DNA of 64,000 bases from Candidatus Krumholzibacteriota bacterium. GTDB lineage: Bacteria > Krumholzibacteriota > Krumholzibacteriia > Krumholzibacteriales > Krumholzibacteriaceae. The notes beneath the pieces were generated by a model. It worked only from the letters and a program-made list of their open reading frames with translations. It was not told the DNA's origin and did not search any database. The stretch covers positions 1-64,000 of the forward strand of contig JAFGCX010000030.1 in the NCBI GenBank assembly GCA_016932415.1, in the 5' to 3' direction. Below, piece by piece: positions 44,535-52,296 of the stretch. The first letter of the stretch is position 1. The number at the start of each line of letters is the position of its first letter. The translations under genes and the position numbers were made by a program.

Positions 44535-44771
44535 ATGCGGATATCGATAACGTATTGCGTTGTATGAGACTACCTGCCATATGCTTCCCGTGTGGAAGAG
44601 GAGTTGAGATCGGCATTTCAAGGAATCGAGGTCAAGCTCGTCGAAAGCGGCGGGGGAGTCTTCGATGTCAAGTTCGATGGCAGACTGATCTTCAGCAAGA
44701 AAAGTACGAAGGAGAACAGGTTTCCTGAAAGCGGCGAGATCACAAGACTGGTCGAGGCGCAGATCGGTTGA
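44535..44771 (+). CDS. selW: SelW/Rdx-family selenoprotein with in-frame TGA (Cys-x-x-Sec)
   Basis: The frame from ATG 44535 reads MRISITYCVV, then TGA at 44565-44567, then DYLPYASRVEEELRSAF and on to TGA 44769-44771: 78 residues if the first TGA is read as selenocysteine. This is the SelT/SelW/SelH (Rdx) thioredoxin-like fold: first strand, the C-x-x-U motif at residues 8-11, a helix with YxPxAxxLxxEL pattern, then VKLVESGGGVFDVKFDG and LIFSKKSTKENRFPESGEI. GTGAGGAG is six bases before the ATG. Sixteen bases after the TGA, CTTCC and GGAAG pair around CGTGT, the place and size of a bacterial SECIS element. Read as two frames the gene would be lost. It lies six bases before trmO. Confidence 0.85.
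44584..44598 (+). promoter_or_regulatory. candidate bacterial SECIS hairpin
   Basis: Five-base stem CTTCC/GGAAG with a CGTGT loop containing GU, starting 16 bases after the in-frame TGA. Bacterial SECIS elements are stem-loops within the coding region at roughly this distance, bound by SelB. Confidence 0.6.
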
Positions 44772-44777
44772 AAGGTC

Positions 44778-45260
44778 ATGGGTGGTAACAAAATAGAATT
44801 CAAGCCGATCGGGCTCGTGCGTACGCCGTTCCAGCATGTAAGCGGGATGCCGATACAGGCTTCTCGTTCCGGGGGCGCGGAGGGGACCGTCGAGGTCTTC
44901 GACGAATACGCCGGCGGGCTTGCCGACCTCGACGGATTTTCACATATAATCCTTCTCTATCATCTTCACATGTCAGAGGGGTACAGTCTCAAGGTGATCC
45001 CCTTTCTCGATGATCAGCCAAGGGGGCTTTTCGCGACGCGCGCCCCAAGGCGTCCCAATCCGATAGGGCTGTCGGTGGTTCGGCTCGTGGGAATCGATGG
45101 AAGGATAATCTCTGTCGTCGACGTCGATATGCTAGACCGGACGCCTCTGCTCGATATCAAGCCTTTCGTCGGAGAGTTCGATTCCCGCCAGGACCTGAAG
45201 ACCGGCTGGCTCGAGGAAGCGGGAAAGAAAAATATCAGATCGGATGAAAGGTTCAGGTAG
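44778..45260 (+). CDS. trmO: tRNA threonylcarbamoyladenosine N6-methyltransferase TrmO
   Basis: 160 residues. The TsaA/TrmO beta-barrel domain: FKPIGLVRTPF near residue 9, LDGFSHIILLYHLH near 52, FATRAPRRPNPIGLSVVRL near 82, then DMLDRTPLLDIKPFVGEFD. It methylates t6A37 of certain tRNAs using SAM. AAAGG precedes the ATG. Length fits the shorter bacterial form. Confidence 0.92.
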   Translation: MGGNKIEFKPIGLVRTPFQHVSGMPIQASRSGGAEGTVEVFDEYAGGLADLDGFSHIILLYHLHMSEGYSLKVIPFLDDQPRGLFATRAPRRPNPIGLSVVRLVGIDGRIISVVDVDMLDRTPLLDIKPFVGEFDSRQDLKTGWLEEAGKKNIRSDERFR

Positions 45261-45411
45261 AAATGAGTGGCCGGTCACGGGAAGGGAGATAAGGAACAGG
45301 GAGAGATTTTAGGGAGGATTATGCCATTTGCAGGATCTGTCTTCGAGGGGCAGATTATCCTTGCAGAGGGGAAATCCATCGAATATTATTTCATTTATAT
45401 ATCTTCTCCGT

Positions 45412-45440
45412 TTGACATCAATAACGGAGTACTATATTGT
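45412..45440 (+). promoter_or_regulatory. probable promoter of the MFS gene
   Basis: A perfect TTGACA, followed at 15 bases by TATATT or at 17 by TATTGT, about 60 bases before the transporter gene. Confidence 0.45.
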
Positions 45441-45496
45441 CTTGCGAATGCGTGGAGAATGATGAGTAGCAACTTTTTTACGGAGGTAGCGGTTTT

Positions 45497-46978
45497 ATGG
45501 AACTTGTTCAGAAAAGACTAAACGACTCCAAGGCGCTGAGATGGATGGTGCTGATACTGATAAGCACGCTGCTCTTTTCGACATACTGGTTCCAGGATTG
45601 CATGGGCCCGCTGAAGGGTCTGATGGAGAGCCAGCTCGGATTCGACAGCAGCCAGTTCGGCACGATAGTGGCATCTACGACCTGGGCCAACCTCGCTCTG
45701 ATGATCATTCTCGGCGGAATGGCTCTCGATAAGTGGGGGATCCGTAAGACAGGTACGTTTTTCGCGATCCTTGCCGGAATCGGAGCTTTCATAGTCGCTC
45801 TTGCCAGTGCCGGAAAGTTCGGTACGAACGAGAAGACCATGATGATATGGATGATGATCGGAAGGATCCTCTTCGGTACCGGTCTTGAGACGGTATGCGT
45901 AATGGTGTCGAGGACGATCGTCAAATGGTTCAAGGGGTACGAACTGGCCCTCGCGATGGCGATAAATGTCGGCTTCGGACGTCTCGGTTCAGCCGGCGCC
46001 AACTTCTTCGGCGTCGATATCGCCGGAGGTAACGTATCGACGGGACTGCTTTTCGCCGCTTCCCTGGTCGGGATTTCGGTCATTGCTTTCCTCGCATATC
46101 TGATGTTCGATGTCAAGTTCGACAAGAGAGAACTTGAGATCACCGGGAAGGTCGAATCTTCCGGAGATTCCCAGTTCAAATTCAGCGATCTTGGAAAACT
46201 TCTTACCGATAATTCTTTCATGTTTATCGCCCTTCTCTGCGTCGCTTTTTACGCGGCTGTCTTCCCATTCGTCATGTACGCCCCCGATCTTCTGATCAAC
46301 AAGTTCGGGTTCACGAGCACCCTGCCTGATATGGCGGGGATGGGGTTCTGGATGAAGGTGAAGGAATTCTTCCATAACGGTCCGAAGGTGACGAGCCTTA
46401 TCCCTCTCGGGACGATCCTCTTTACCCCTGTTTTTGGATCAGTCGTGGACAAGAAGGGAAAGGCTGCTACCCTGATGATCCTCGGGTCATTTCTTCTGAT
46501 TTTCGCGCACCTTTCGCTATCGGTCTTCAACAGCGTTACGCTCGGGTACTTCGGTCTTCTCGCCCTGGGAATAGCTTTTTCCCTTGTTCCCGCCGCGATG
46601 TGGCCTTCGGTCGCCAAGATCGTCGCTGAAAACCGTCTGGGCACGGCGTACGCGACGATGTTTACCATACAGAACTATGGTCTGGCCGCCTTCTTCTGGG
46701 GAATAGGCAAGGTCCTCGATCTGGTCAATCCTAAGATCGTCGCCCAGATTCAGAGTACAAGGGACAATCTCCTTGAGCAGGGAGTCTCGATGCAGGAGAT
46801 CCCGGCGAGGATCGACGCGCTCAAACTCTCTGGAGAGATACCTCCATATAACTACACCTACCCGATACTGATGCTTGTCGGGCTCGGGATCATTTCGATA
46901 TTCCTCGCCTACCAGCTCAAGAGGGCTGACAAGAGGCAGGGATATGGCCTTGAGATGCCGACCGGTCACCAGATGTAG
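45497..46978 (+). CDS. major facilitator superfamily transporter
   Basis: 493 residues with twelve predicted spans. LGGMALDKWGIRKTG between spans 2 and 3 is the MFS loop motif (GxLxDrxGrrxxl type), and FGSVVDKKGKAATLM repeats it in the second half. A soluble loop lies in the middle (about 215-235). The start YWFQDCMGPLKGLMESQLGF and the general pattern resemble the MFSD1-like group of small-peptide carriers, but substrate assignment is uncertain. GGAGG lies ten bases before the ATG. Confidence 0.85.
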   Translation: MELVQKRLNDSKALRWMVLILISTLLFSTYWFQDCMGPLKGLMESQLGFDSSQFGTIVASTTWANLALMIILGGMALDKWGIRKTGTFFAILAGIGAFIVALASAGKFGTNEKTMMIWMMIGRILFGTGLETVCVMVSRTIVKWFKGYELALAMAINVGFGRLGSAGANFFGVDIAGGNVSTGLLFAASLVGISVIAFLAYLMFDVKFDKRELEITGKVESSGDSQFKFSDLGKLLTDNSFMFIALLCVAFYAAVFPFVMYAPDLLINKFGFTSTLPDMAGMGFWMKVKEFFHNGPKVTSLIPLGTILFTPVFGSVVDKKGKAATLMILGSFLLIFAHLSLSVFNSVTLGYFGLLALGIAFSLVPAAMWPSVAKIVAENRLGTAYATMFTIQNYGLAAFFWGIGKVLDLVNPKIVAQIQSTRDNLLEQGVSMQEIPARIDALKLSGEIPPYNYTYPILMLVGLGIISIFLAYQLKRADKRQGYGLEMPTGHQM

Positions 46979-47022
46979 ATCGGATTGAATAAGAATAAAG
47001 AATCGTCGATCGGATGATTCGA

Positions 47023-47058
47023 AGCGGAACGGAGGTCAGCTCCGTTCCGCTTTTTTTT
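47023..47058 (+). terminator. intrinsic terminator after the MFS gene
   Basis: Perfect 12-base stem AGCGGAACGGAG/CTCCGTTCCGCT with a five-base loop and eight T, 45 bases after the stop. Confidence 0.92.
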
Positions 47059-47192
47059 CACTGCCACTGGTCAGGGAGTGTTTTTGCAGGTTTTTTATTA
47101 GACCTCGGGCCACGGAAATTGTATTCTGATACTGTCTGCCCCGCTCTGGAAAGGTGCGGAATGCTCTGGTCCGGTAAAAGGAGGAGGATACG

Positions 47193-47957
47193 ATGATCAG
47201 ACGGCGAGCAATACTCTTTCTCACCATGCTATTTTTCCTATCGATGATGATCACGAGCACTCCCTCGATATCCTTGGCCGGGACGGCCTTCGACATGGAT
47301 AATCTCAGGCTGGATCTTGGCGGTGGGCTCAGCTTCTACAGGATGTCGAGGATCAATGACGAATATATAGAATGGATATCTGGCGCAATCGGCATCTTTG
47401 ATGAAAAGATCGAGCGGGGACCAGCCCTGTCGGGAACGATCGGATATCGGATCATGCCCAGGGTCTCGCTAGATATCGGGCTGACTTTTCTGCGTGGAAT
47501 AAGCGCCAACGATTCGCAGGTCGAATGGCAGGATCTCTATGGAGACGCGCATTATTATGATTTCGAATCGGAACTGAGGACTTCTCTTCTGGCAACAGAG
47601 ATCAAGGCTAAATATTATTTCCCGTTCGATGGCGTGGAACTCTTCGCCGGGGGAGGGATAGCGTGGTGCCATGGAAAGACCATCATAGATGTCGGATACG
47701 AAAATCTCGGTCCGGAAGGTTATAAGTTCACTTCAAATGGTCTCGGGTTTGTAGCCTCGCTCGGGGGATTCTGGGAGATCTACAGGCCGGTATCGTTTTT
47801 CTATGAAGCCGGTTACAGGTTTTACAGGACAGGAGACCTCAAGGACAGCAACGGCAAGAGGTGGAAGTTGGACGTTCTCGAAGATGCCCCGGTGATGAAT
47901 CTTGATTTCAGCGGATATTTTTTCGCCGGCGGGATCTCGATCTCTCTTTCAAGGTAG
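47193..47957 (+). CDS. outer-membrane beta-barrel protein, unknown
   Basis: 254 residues. Signal peptide MIRRRAILFLTMLFFLSMM with cleavage near SLAGTA, then alternating amphipathic strands (LRLDLGGGLSFYRM, SLDIGLTFLRG, LLATEIKAKYYFPF, VELFAGGGIAWCHG, VSFFYEAGYRFYR) and a final FAGGISISLSR, as in OmpA/OmpW-like eight-stranded barrels. AAAGGAGGAGG is a strong ribosome site. Function unknown. Confidence 0.8.
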   Translation: MIRRRAILFLTMLFFLSMMITSTPSISLAGTAFDMDNLRLDLGGGLSFYRMSRINDEYIEWISGAIGIFDEKIERGPALSGTIGYRIMPRVSLDIGLTFLRGISANDSQVEWQDLYGDAHYYDFESELRTSLLATEIKAKYYFPFDGVELFAGGGIAWCHGKTIIDVGYENLGPEGYKFTSNGLGFVASLGGFWEIYRPVSFFYEAGYRFYRTGDLKDSNGKRWKLDVLEDAPVMNLDFSGYFFAGGISISLSR

Positions 47958-47967
47958 GATATTCTTC

Positions 47968-48543
47968 GTGCCGTTAAAAAGAGTATACATCGCGGAGAGA
48001 AAGGAATGGCGCAAGTGGCTTGAGACGAATCATGGCACGGAGCCGGGGATATGGCTGGTCTATTACAAAAAAGCTTCCGGTAAAGCGAGAATAAGCTATG
48101 ACGACGCCGTCGAGGAAGCGATATGCTTCGGCTGGATAGACTCGACGGTCAAGAGGATAGATGAAGAAAAATATATGCAGAAATTTACGCCGAGAAAGCC
48201 TGTCAGCGGATGGTCGAGGCTGAACAGGGAGAGAGCGGAAAAGATGATAGCGTCTTCGCTTATGACAGAAGCGGGATTGGAAAAGATCGAATCGGCGAAG
48301 AAAAATGGCATCTGGGAGAGTGATGGGAAGAGGATCATCGATCCCGATATCATTCCGGGGGACCTTGAGGCTGCCCTGTCGAAAAGAAAAATGGCTCTTG
48401 AGAACTTCCGGAATATGGCTCCGTCGTACAGAAGGAATTTCATCGGGTGGATAGAAGCAGCAAAGAGGGAAGAGACCCGCCGCGGGAGAATAGCCGAGAC
48501 AGTCGATTCAGCGGAGCGAAATGAGAAGCCGGGGATGAAATAA
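47968..48543 (+). CDS. YdeI/OmpD-associated family protein
   Basis: About 191 residues from GTG 47968, ten bases after the previous stop (AGGAT upstream). It contains EWRKWLETNHGTEPGIWLVYYKK, in family terms the start of the YdeI/DUF1801-like fold, then ISYDDAVEEAICFGWIDS and KFTPRKPVSGWSRLN, and a second domain with NRRNFIGWIEAAKREETRRGR-like sequence. Homologues are described only loosely (bacteriocin tolerance or stress). No signal peptide, so cytoplasmic. Confidence 0.82.
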   Translation: MPLKRVYIAERKEWRKWLETNHGTEPGIWLVYYKKASGKARISYDDAVEEAICFGWIDSTVKRIDEEKYMQKFTPRKPVSGWSRLNRERAEKMIASSLMTEAGLEKIESAKKNGIWESDGKRIIDPDIIPGDLEAALSKRKMALENFRNMAPSYRRNFIGWIEAAKREETRRGRIAETVDSAERNEKPGMK

Positions 48544-48555
48544 TCGGTAAAACGG

Positions 48556-48584
48556 TTGATTCCAGGCGGGAAATCATCTAGAAT
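48556..48584 (+). promoter_or_regulatory. probable promoter of the M3 peptidase gene
   Basis: TTGATT, a 17-base spacer and TAGAAT, about 130 bases before the start codon. Confidence 0.45.
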
Positions 48585-48716
48585 ATTCGGGCCGCGTTCG
48601 CCGCGGCCGGTTCTTTTATAGCGAAGAAAGGCTCTCCGCCGAGCGAGTGACAGCCAGCGGAACAGCCAGACGGGATATCTGCTTCGGCAGTCCACATTTA
48701 ATCAGGGAGCGCAAAA

Positions 48717-50819
48717 ATGCGAAAACGCCTTCTCCTTCTGTTCGTCGTCGCCTTGATGGTCCTTTCATGCGCGGCGAAGGATCAGAATCCGTTCTTCTCC
48801 GAATTCGATACGACATTCGGAGTGCCACCCTTCGACAAGATAAAAGAAGAACATTATATCCCGGCCTTTACCGAGGGGATCAGGGTCCATGATGAAGAGA
48901 TAGCGGCGATAATCAACAACAGCGATCCTCCGACTTTCAAGAATACCATAGAAGCTCTCGAGACTTCGGGTTCGATGCTTACCAGGGTCGCGAACGTCTT
49001 TTTCGCCCTTAATTCGGCGAATACAAACGAGACGATGCAGGGAATCGCGAAGGAAGTGGGACCACGGCTTGCCGAGCACCAGGATAATATCTCCCTTGAC
49101 GAGGATCTCTTCAGAAAGGTCAAGGCGGTATATTCAAAGATAGATGAATCCGGTCTTGATACCGCGCAGAGAAGGCTTCTCGAAGATTATTACAAGGGAT
49201 TCGTAAGGGGAGGGGCTGATCTCGATGAAGAGGGAAAGGCCAAACTGAGGGAGATCAACCAGGAACTCTCCCTCCTCGGGCTTCAGTTCGCCGAGAATGT
49301 TTTGAAAGAGACGAACGCTTTCGAGCTTGTGATAGATAAAGAGGAAGACCTCGCCGGGCTCCCCGACGTCATCATCGCGGGCGCATCGGAAGCGGCCGCC
49401 CAGAAGGGGTACGAGGGCAAGTGGCTCTTCACGCTGCAGAAACCGAGCATGATACCTTTTATCCAGTATTCGGAAAAACGCGGCCTGAGGGAGAAGATAT
49501 ACAAGGCTTACTATCACATGGGTGATAACGACAACGAATTCGATAACAAGCAGATCCTTTCGAAGATCGCGGCGCTCAGGGTGCAGAAAGCGAATCTCCT
49601 CGGATACAGGACATACGCTCATTTCATCCTTGAAGAGAATATGTCGAAGAACCCCGATAACGTCTTCGCTTTTCTCGACAAGCTCTGGCCCGCGTCGCTC
49701 AGAAAAGCCAAGGAGGAAGCCGCCGAGCTCCAGGCGATGATCTACAAGGAAGGCAAGGATTTCAAGCTGGAGAGTTGGGACTGGTGGTACTATTCGGAGA
49801 AGGTGAAGAAAGAAAAGTACGATCTCGATGAAGAGATGTTAAAACCGTACTTCGTGCTTGATAACGTCATCGACGGGGCTTTCGGAGTAGCAAACAAGCT
49901 CTGGGGGATCACATTCACGGAGAGGAAGGACATCCCGAAATATCACAAGGATGTCAAGGTCTTCGAAGTCAAGGAAGCGAACGGAGATCATATAGGTATC
50001 CTTTACACCGACTATTTTCCACGCGAGAGCAAGAGAGGCGGCGCGTGGATGGGAGCTTACAGAAAACAGTCGGATACGGACGGGAAAATGATCACGCCGG
50101 TGATCACAAATGTCGGCAACTTCCAGAAACCGACCGCGGACCAGCCCGCGCTCCTTACATGGGACGACGTCCTTACCCTCTTCCATGAATTTGGCCACGG
50201 ACTGCACGGTCTTCTCACCAACTGTACTTATGAAGCACAGTCAGGCACCGCGGTAGCGACCGATTTCGTCGAGCTTCCATCGCAGATCATGGAGAACTGG
50301 GCGGGGGAGCCCGCGGTACTCGCCACCTACGCGAAACATTACAAAACCGGAGAGATCATTCCCGATGAGCTCGTGGAGAAGATGAAAAAGTCAAGCAAGT
50401 TCAACCAGGGATTTGCCACGACTGAATATCTCGCCGCGTCGTATCTTGATATGTACTGGCATTCCCTTTCGGTTCCGGTGGAACACGACGTCAGGGAATT
50501 CGAGAATAAAGCTCTCGAGGAACTCGGTCTTATACCGGAGATCAAATCGAGATACCGCTCGACCTATTTCAGGCATATTTTCTCCGGCGGTGGAGATTAC
50601 GCTGCGGGATATTTCAGCTATATGTGGGCCGAGGTCCTCGACCAGGACGCCTTCCAGGCGTTCAGGGAGACCGATATTTTCAACAAGAAGCTTGCCGAAT
50701 CGTTCAGGGAGAACATCCTCGGAAAAGGTGGATCGGAAGACCCGATGGTCCTTTACAGGCGTTTCAGGGGAGCAGATCCCTCCATCGAGCCGCTTCTGAA
50801 GAAAAGAGGATTGATCTAG
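48717..50819 (+). CDS. M3-family oligopeptidase (Dcp/OpdA type), lipoprotein
   Basis: 700 residues. A lipoprotein signal (MRKRLLLLFVVALMVLSC) shows export. The zinc site LFHEFGHGLHGLL near residue 488 has the HExxH helix of thimet-type metallopeptidases, with the third ligand Glu about 25 residues later (VELPSQIMENW). The helical N-terminal half and the C-terminal FSGGGDYAAGYFSYMWAEVLD match peptidyl-dipeptidase Dcp and oligopeptidase A. It would cut short peptides in the periplasm. AGGGAG lies upstream. Confidence 0.93.
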   Translation: MRKRLLLLFVVALMVLSCAAKDQNPFFSEFDTTFGVPPFDKIKEEHYIPAFTEGIRVHDEEIAAIINNSDPPTFKNTIEALETSGSMLTRVANVFFALNSANTNETMQGIAKEVGPRLAEHQDNISLDEDLFRKVKAVYSKIDESGLDTAQRRLLEDYYKGFVRGGADLDEEGKAKLREINQELSLLGLQFAENVLKETNAFELVIDKEEDLAGLPDVIIAGASEAAAQKGYEGKWLFTLQKPSMIPFIQYSEKRGLREKIYKAYYHMGDNDNEFDNKQILSKIAALRVQKANLLGYRTYAHFILEENMSKNPDNVFAFLDKLWPASLRKAKEEAAELQAMIYKEGKDFKLESWDWWYYSEKVKKEKYDLDEEMLKPYFVLDNVIDGAFGVANKLWGITFTERKDIPKYHKDVKVFEVKEANGDHIGILYTDYFPRESKRGGAWMGAYRKQSDTDGKMITPVITNVGNFQKPTADQPALLTWDDVLTLFHEFGHGLHGLLTNCTYEAQSGTAVATDFVELPSQIMENWAGEPAVLATYAKHYKTGEIIPDELVEKMKKSSKFNQGFATTEYLAASYLDMYWHSLSVPVEHDVREFENKALEELGLIPEIKSRYRSTYFRHIFSGGGDYAAGYFSYMWAEVLDQDAFQAFRETDIFNKKLAESFRENILGKGGSEDPMVLYRRFRGADPSIEPLLKKRGLI

Positions 50820-50867
50820 GGGCGGTGATTGATCAGGTACCTGGTTGAAAAAGAACGAGTCTTTCGA

Positions 50868-50902
50868 GGGGACCTGGGCGCTTTTAACAGGTCCCCTTTT
50901 TT
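50868..50902 (+). terminator. intrinsic terminator after the M3 peptidase
   Basis: Nine-base stem GGGGACCTG/CAGGTCCCC, an 11-base loop and a TTTTTT tract, about 50 bases after the stop. Confidence 0.85.
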
Positions 50903-50941
50903 CGCTGAAAAGAACCGCTTCGGCGTACGGCGCGGGAGAGC

Positions 50942-51397
50942 GTGACGGTGAGAAGGAAAAAGATCGAGATAAGAGCTTTCAGGGAAAACGACCGCGCGGA
51001 AGTGGTCGATCTGTGGCGCAGGTGCAATCTGACCGTACCGTGGTACGATCCGTCGAAAGATATCGACAGGAAACTCCAGGTAGATCCGGAGCTTTTTCTC
51101 ACGGGCCTTATAAGCGGCATGGTGATCGCTTCGGTTATGGGCGGGTATGAAGGGCACAGGGGATGGATCAACTACCTCGCCGTGCATCCCGAGTACCGGG
51201 GAATGGGATATGGACGTGAGATGATGGAAGCGGTCGAGGCAATGATCGCCGAAAGGGGATGTCCGAAGATCAACCTGCAGGTGCGCTCTTACAATAAAGG
51301 CGTGATAGAATTCTACAGAAAACTCGGGTACCGCGACGACGAAGTGGTAAGTTTCGGCAAGAAGATCGTGGTTGATTCAGAAGAACCGCAGAAGTGA
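50942..51397 (+). CDS. GNAT-family acetyltransferase (YpeA-like)
   Basis: 151 residues from GTG 50942 (GGGAGAG upstream). The acetyl-CoA loop is VHPEYRGMGYGREMMEAVE near 86-103; IRAFRENDRAEVVDLWRRC opens the domain and NLQVRSYNKGVIEFYRKLGY closes it. Best overall likeness is to YpeA. Substrate unknown. It starts 40 bases after the terminator of the previous gene. Confidence 0.88.
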   Translation: MTVRRKKIEIRAFRENDRAEVVDLWRRCNLTVPWYDPSKDIDRKLQVDPELFLTGLISGMVIASVMGGYEGHRGWINYLAVHPEYRGMGYGREMMEAVEAMIAERGCPKINLQVRSYNKGVIEFYRKLGYRDDEVVSFGKKIVVDSEEPQK

Positions 51398-51414
51398 AGC
51401 TTTGGCCGCGAAGA

Positions 51415-51615
51415 TCAACCGCCATGCGCGAGGTGGAAGACTGTCACTGACTCTCCGTCCTCGATCAGGTGCGTCTCGTAGTCGTCTTCGGGGATAAGCC
51501 TGTCGTTTACAGTCACAGTGATAAGAGCGTAATCATATCCCATCTCATCGAGAATATCCTGTACGGTCATGCCAGGTCTCCATTTGACCCTGTCTCTTTG
51601 ATTGACTGTTATCAT
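51415..51615 (-). CDS. thiS: ThiS/MoaD-like sulfur carrier
   Basis: 66 residues with the ubiquitin-like fold and a C-terminal Gly-Gly (VFHLAHGG) that would be adenylated and thiocarboxylated. MTVQDILDEMGYDYALITVTV is the ThiS-type middle. Position directly after a ThiF-like gene and the split AOR genes suggests it works as a MoaD-type carrier for tungstopterin synthesis rather than in thiamine synthesis; similar ThiS/MoaD genes stand next to AOR genes in Aromatoleum. Last gene of the reverse operon. Confidence 0.85.
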   Translation of the reverse strand: MITVNQRDRVKWRPGMTVQDILDEMGYDYALITVTVNDRLIPEDDYETHLIEDGESVTVFHLAHGG

Positions 51616-51619
51616 CTTA

Positions 51620-52258
51620 TCATACCTCGCCGCGCGCGATTATCTCGATAGCGAGATTGGCCTGCATGTTGGCGGCAAGGGCTACCCTTGCCGAGCATAA
51701 CCCGATATCGGAGCCGGTCGTCTCATCGCCGATAATATGTATCTTTCCAGAAGACCTGATGACGATGGAAGAAGAATCGCCTATTCCCGATATGCCGCTC
51801 GCGCAGATCAGGTGCCTCTCTGGAAATAACCCGCACCACGTCTCTATCAACCAGTGTTTGCTCTCGGCGTCGTCGAACGCCTCTATAAGAAGATCCGCGC
51901 CGGAGAATATCTCGCCTACTGAAGCGGGAGTGATCCTTGCCTGGTGAGATATTATCGAGATCTCAGGGTTGATCTCCCTCAGGTGAGCGGAAAGCGCTTC
52001 GACCTTTGGCTTTCCCAGATCTGAGCGGAAATAGTATTGCCTGTTGAGATTTGAAAGTTCCACGACGTCGAAATCGGCAATGATCAGCTTTCCCGCCCCA
52101 GCCCTGGCGAGGGCTATAGCGGCGTTCGATCCGAGCCCTCCGCACCCTGCTATTCCGACGCAGCTCTCAAGCATCTTTTCGGTCGAGCCTGGCACGTTAC
52201 GCTCGAAGACGGGAGATATCTTTTTTCTTTCCACGCGTTTCTCCGGCTCAGGAGCCAT
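51620..52258 (-). CDS. thiF: ThiF/MoeB-like adenylyltransferase
   Basis: 212 residues. VGIAGCGGLGSNAAIALARAG near 33 is the ATP-binding loop of E1-like enzymes; ADFDVVELSNLNRQYYF holds the Asp and the Arg/Gln of the active site; LIEAFDDAESKHWLIE follows. It matches the short ThiF type that lacks the C-terminal rhodanese domain and zinc-binding Cys pairs. It would activate the Gly-Gly end of the ThiS-like protein 5 bases downstream. 38 bases after the AOR C-terminal gene; no clear ribosome site. Confidence 0.88.
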   Translation of the reverse strand: MAPEPEKRVERKKISPVFERNVPGSTEKMLESCVGIAGCGGLGSNAAIALARAGAGKLIIADFDVVELSNLNRQYYFRSDLGKPKVEALSAHLREINPEISIISHQARITPASVGEIFSGADLLIEAFDDAESKHWLIETWCGLFPERHLICASGISGIGDSSSIVIRSSGKIHIIGDETTGSDIGLCSARVALAANMQANLAIEIIARGEV

Positions 52259-52296
52259 CGATCGTTACATGTTGCCGGTTCATGATCTCCGCTGGA

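Noticed and set aside
45267-45521. Forward frame of 84 codons between trmO and the MFS gene
   Set aside because: It overlaps the MFS start, spans the likely promoter, and has no domain or good codon pattern.
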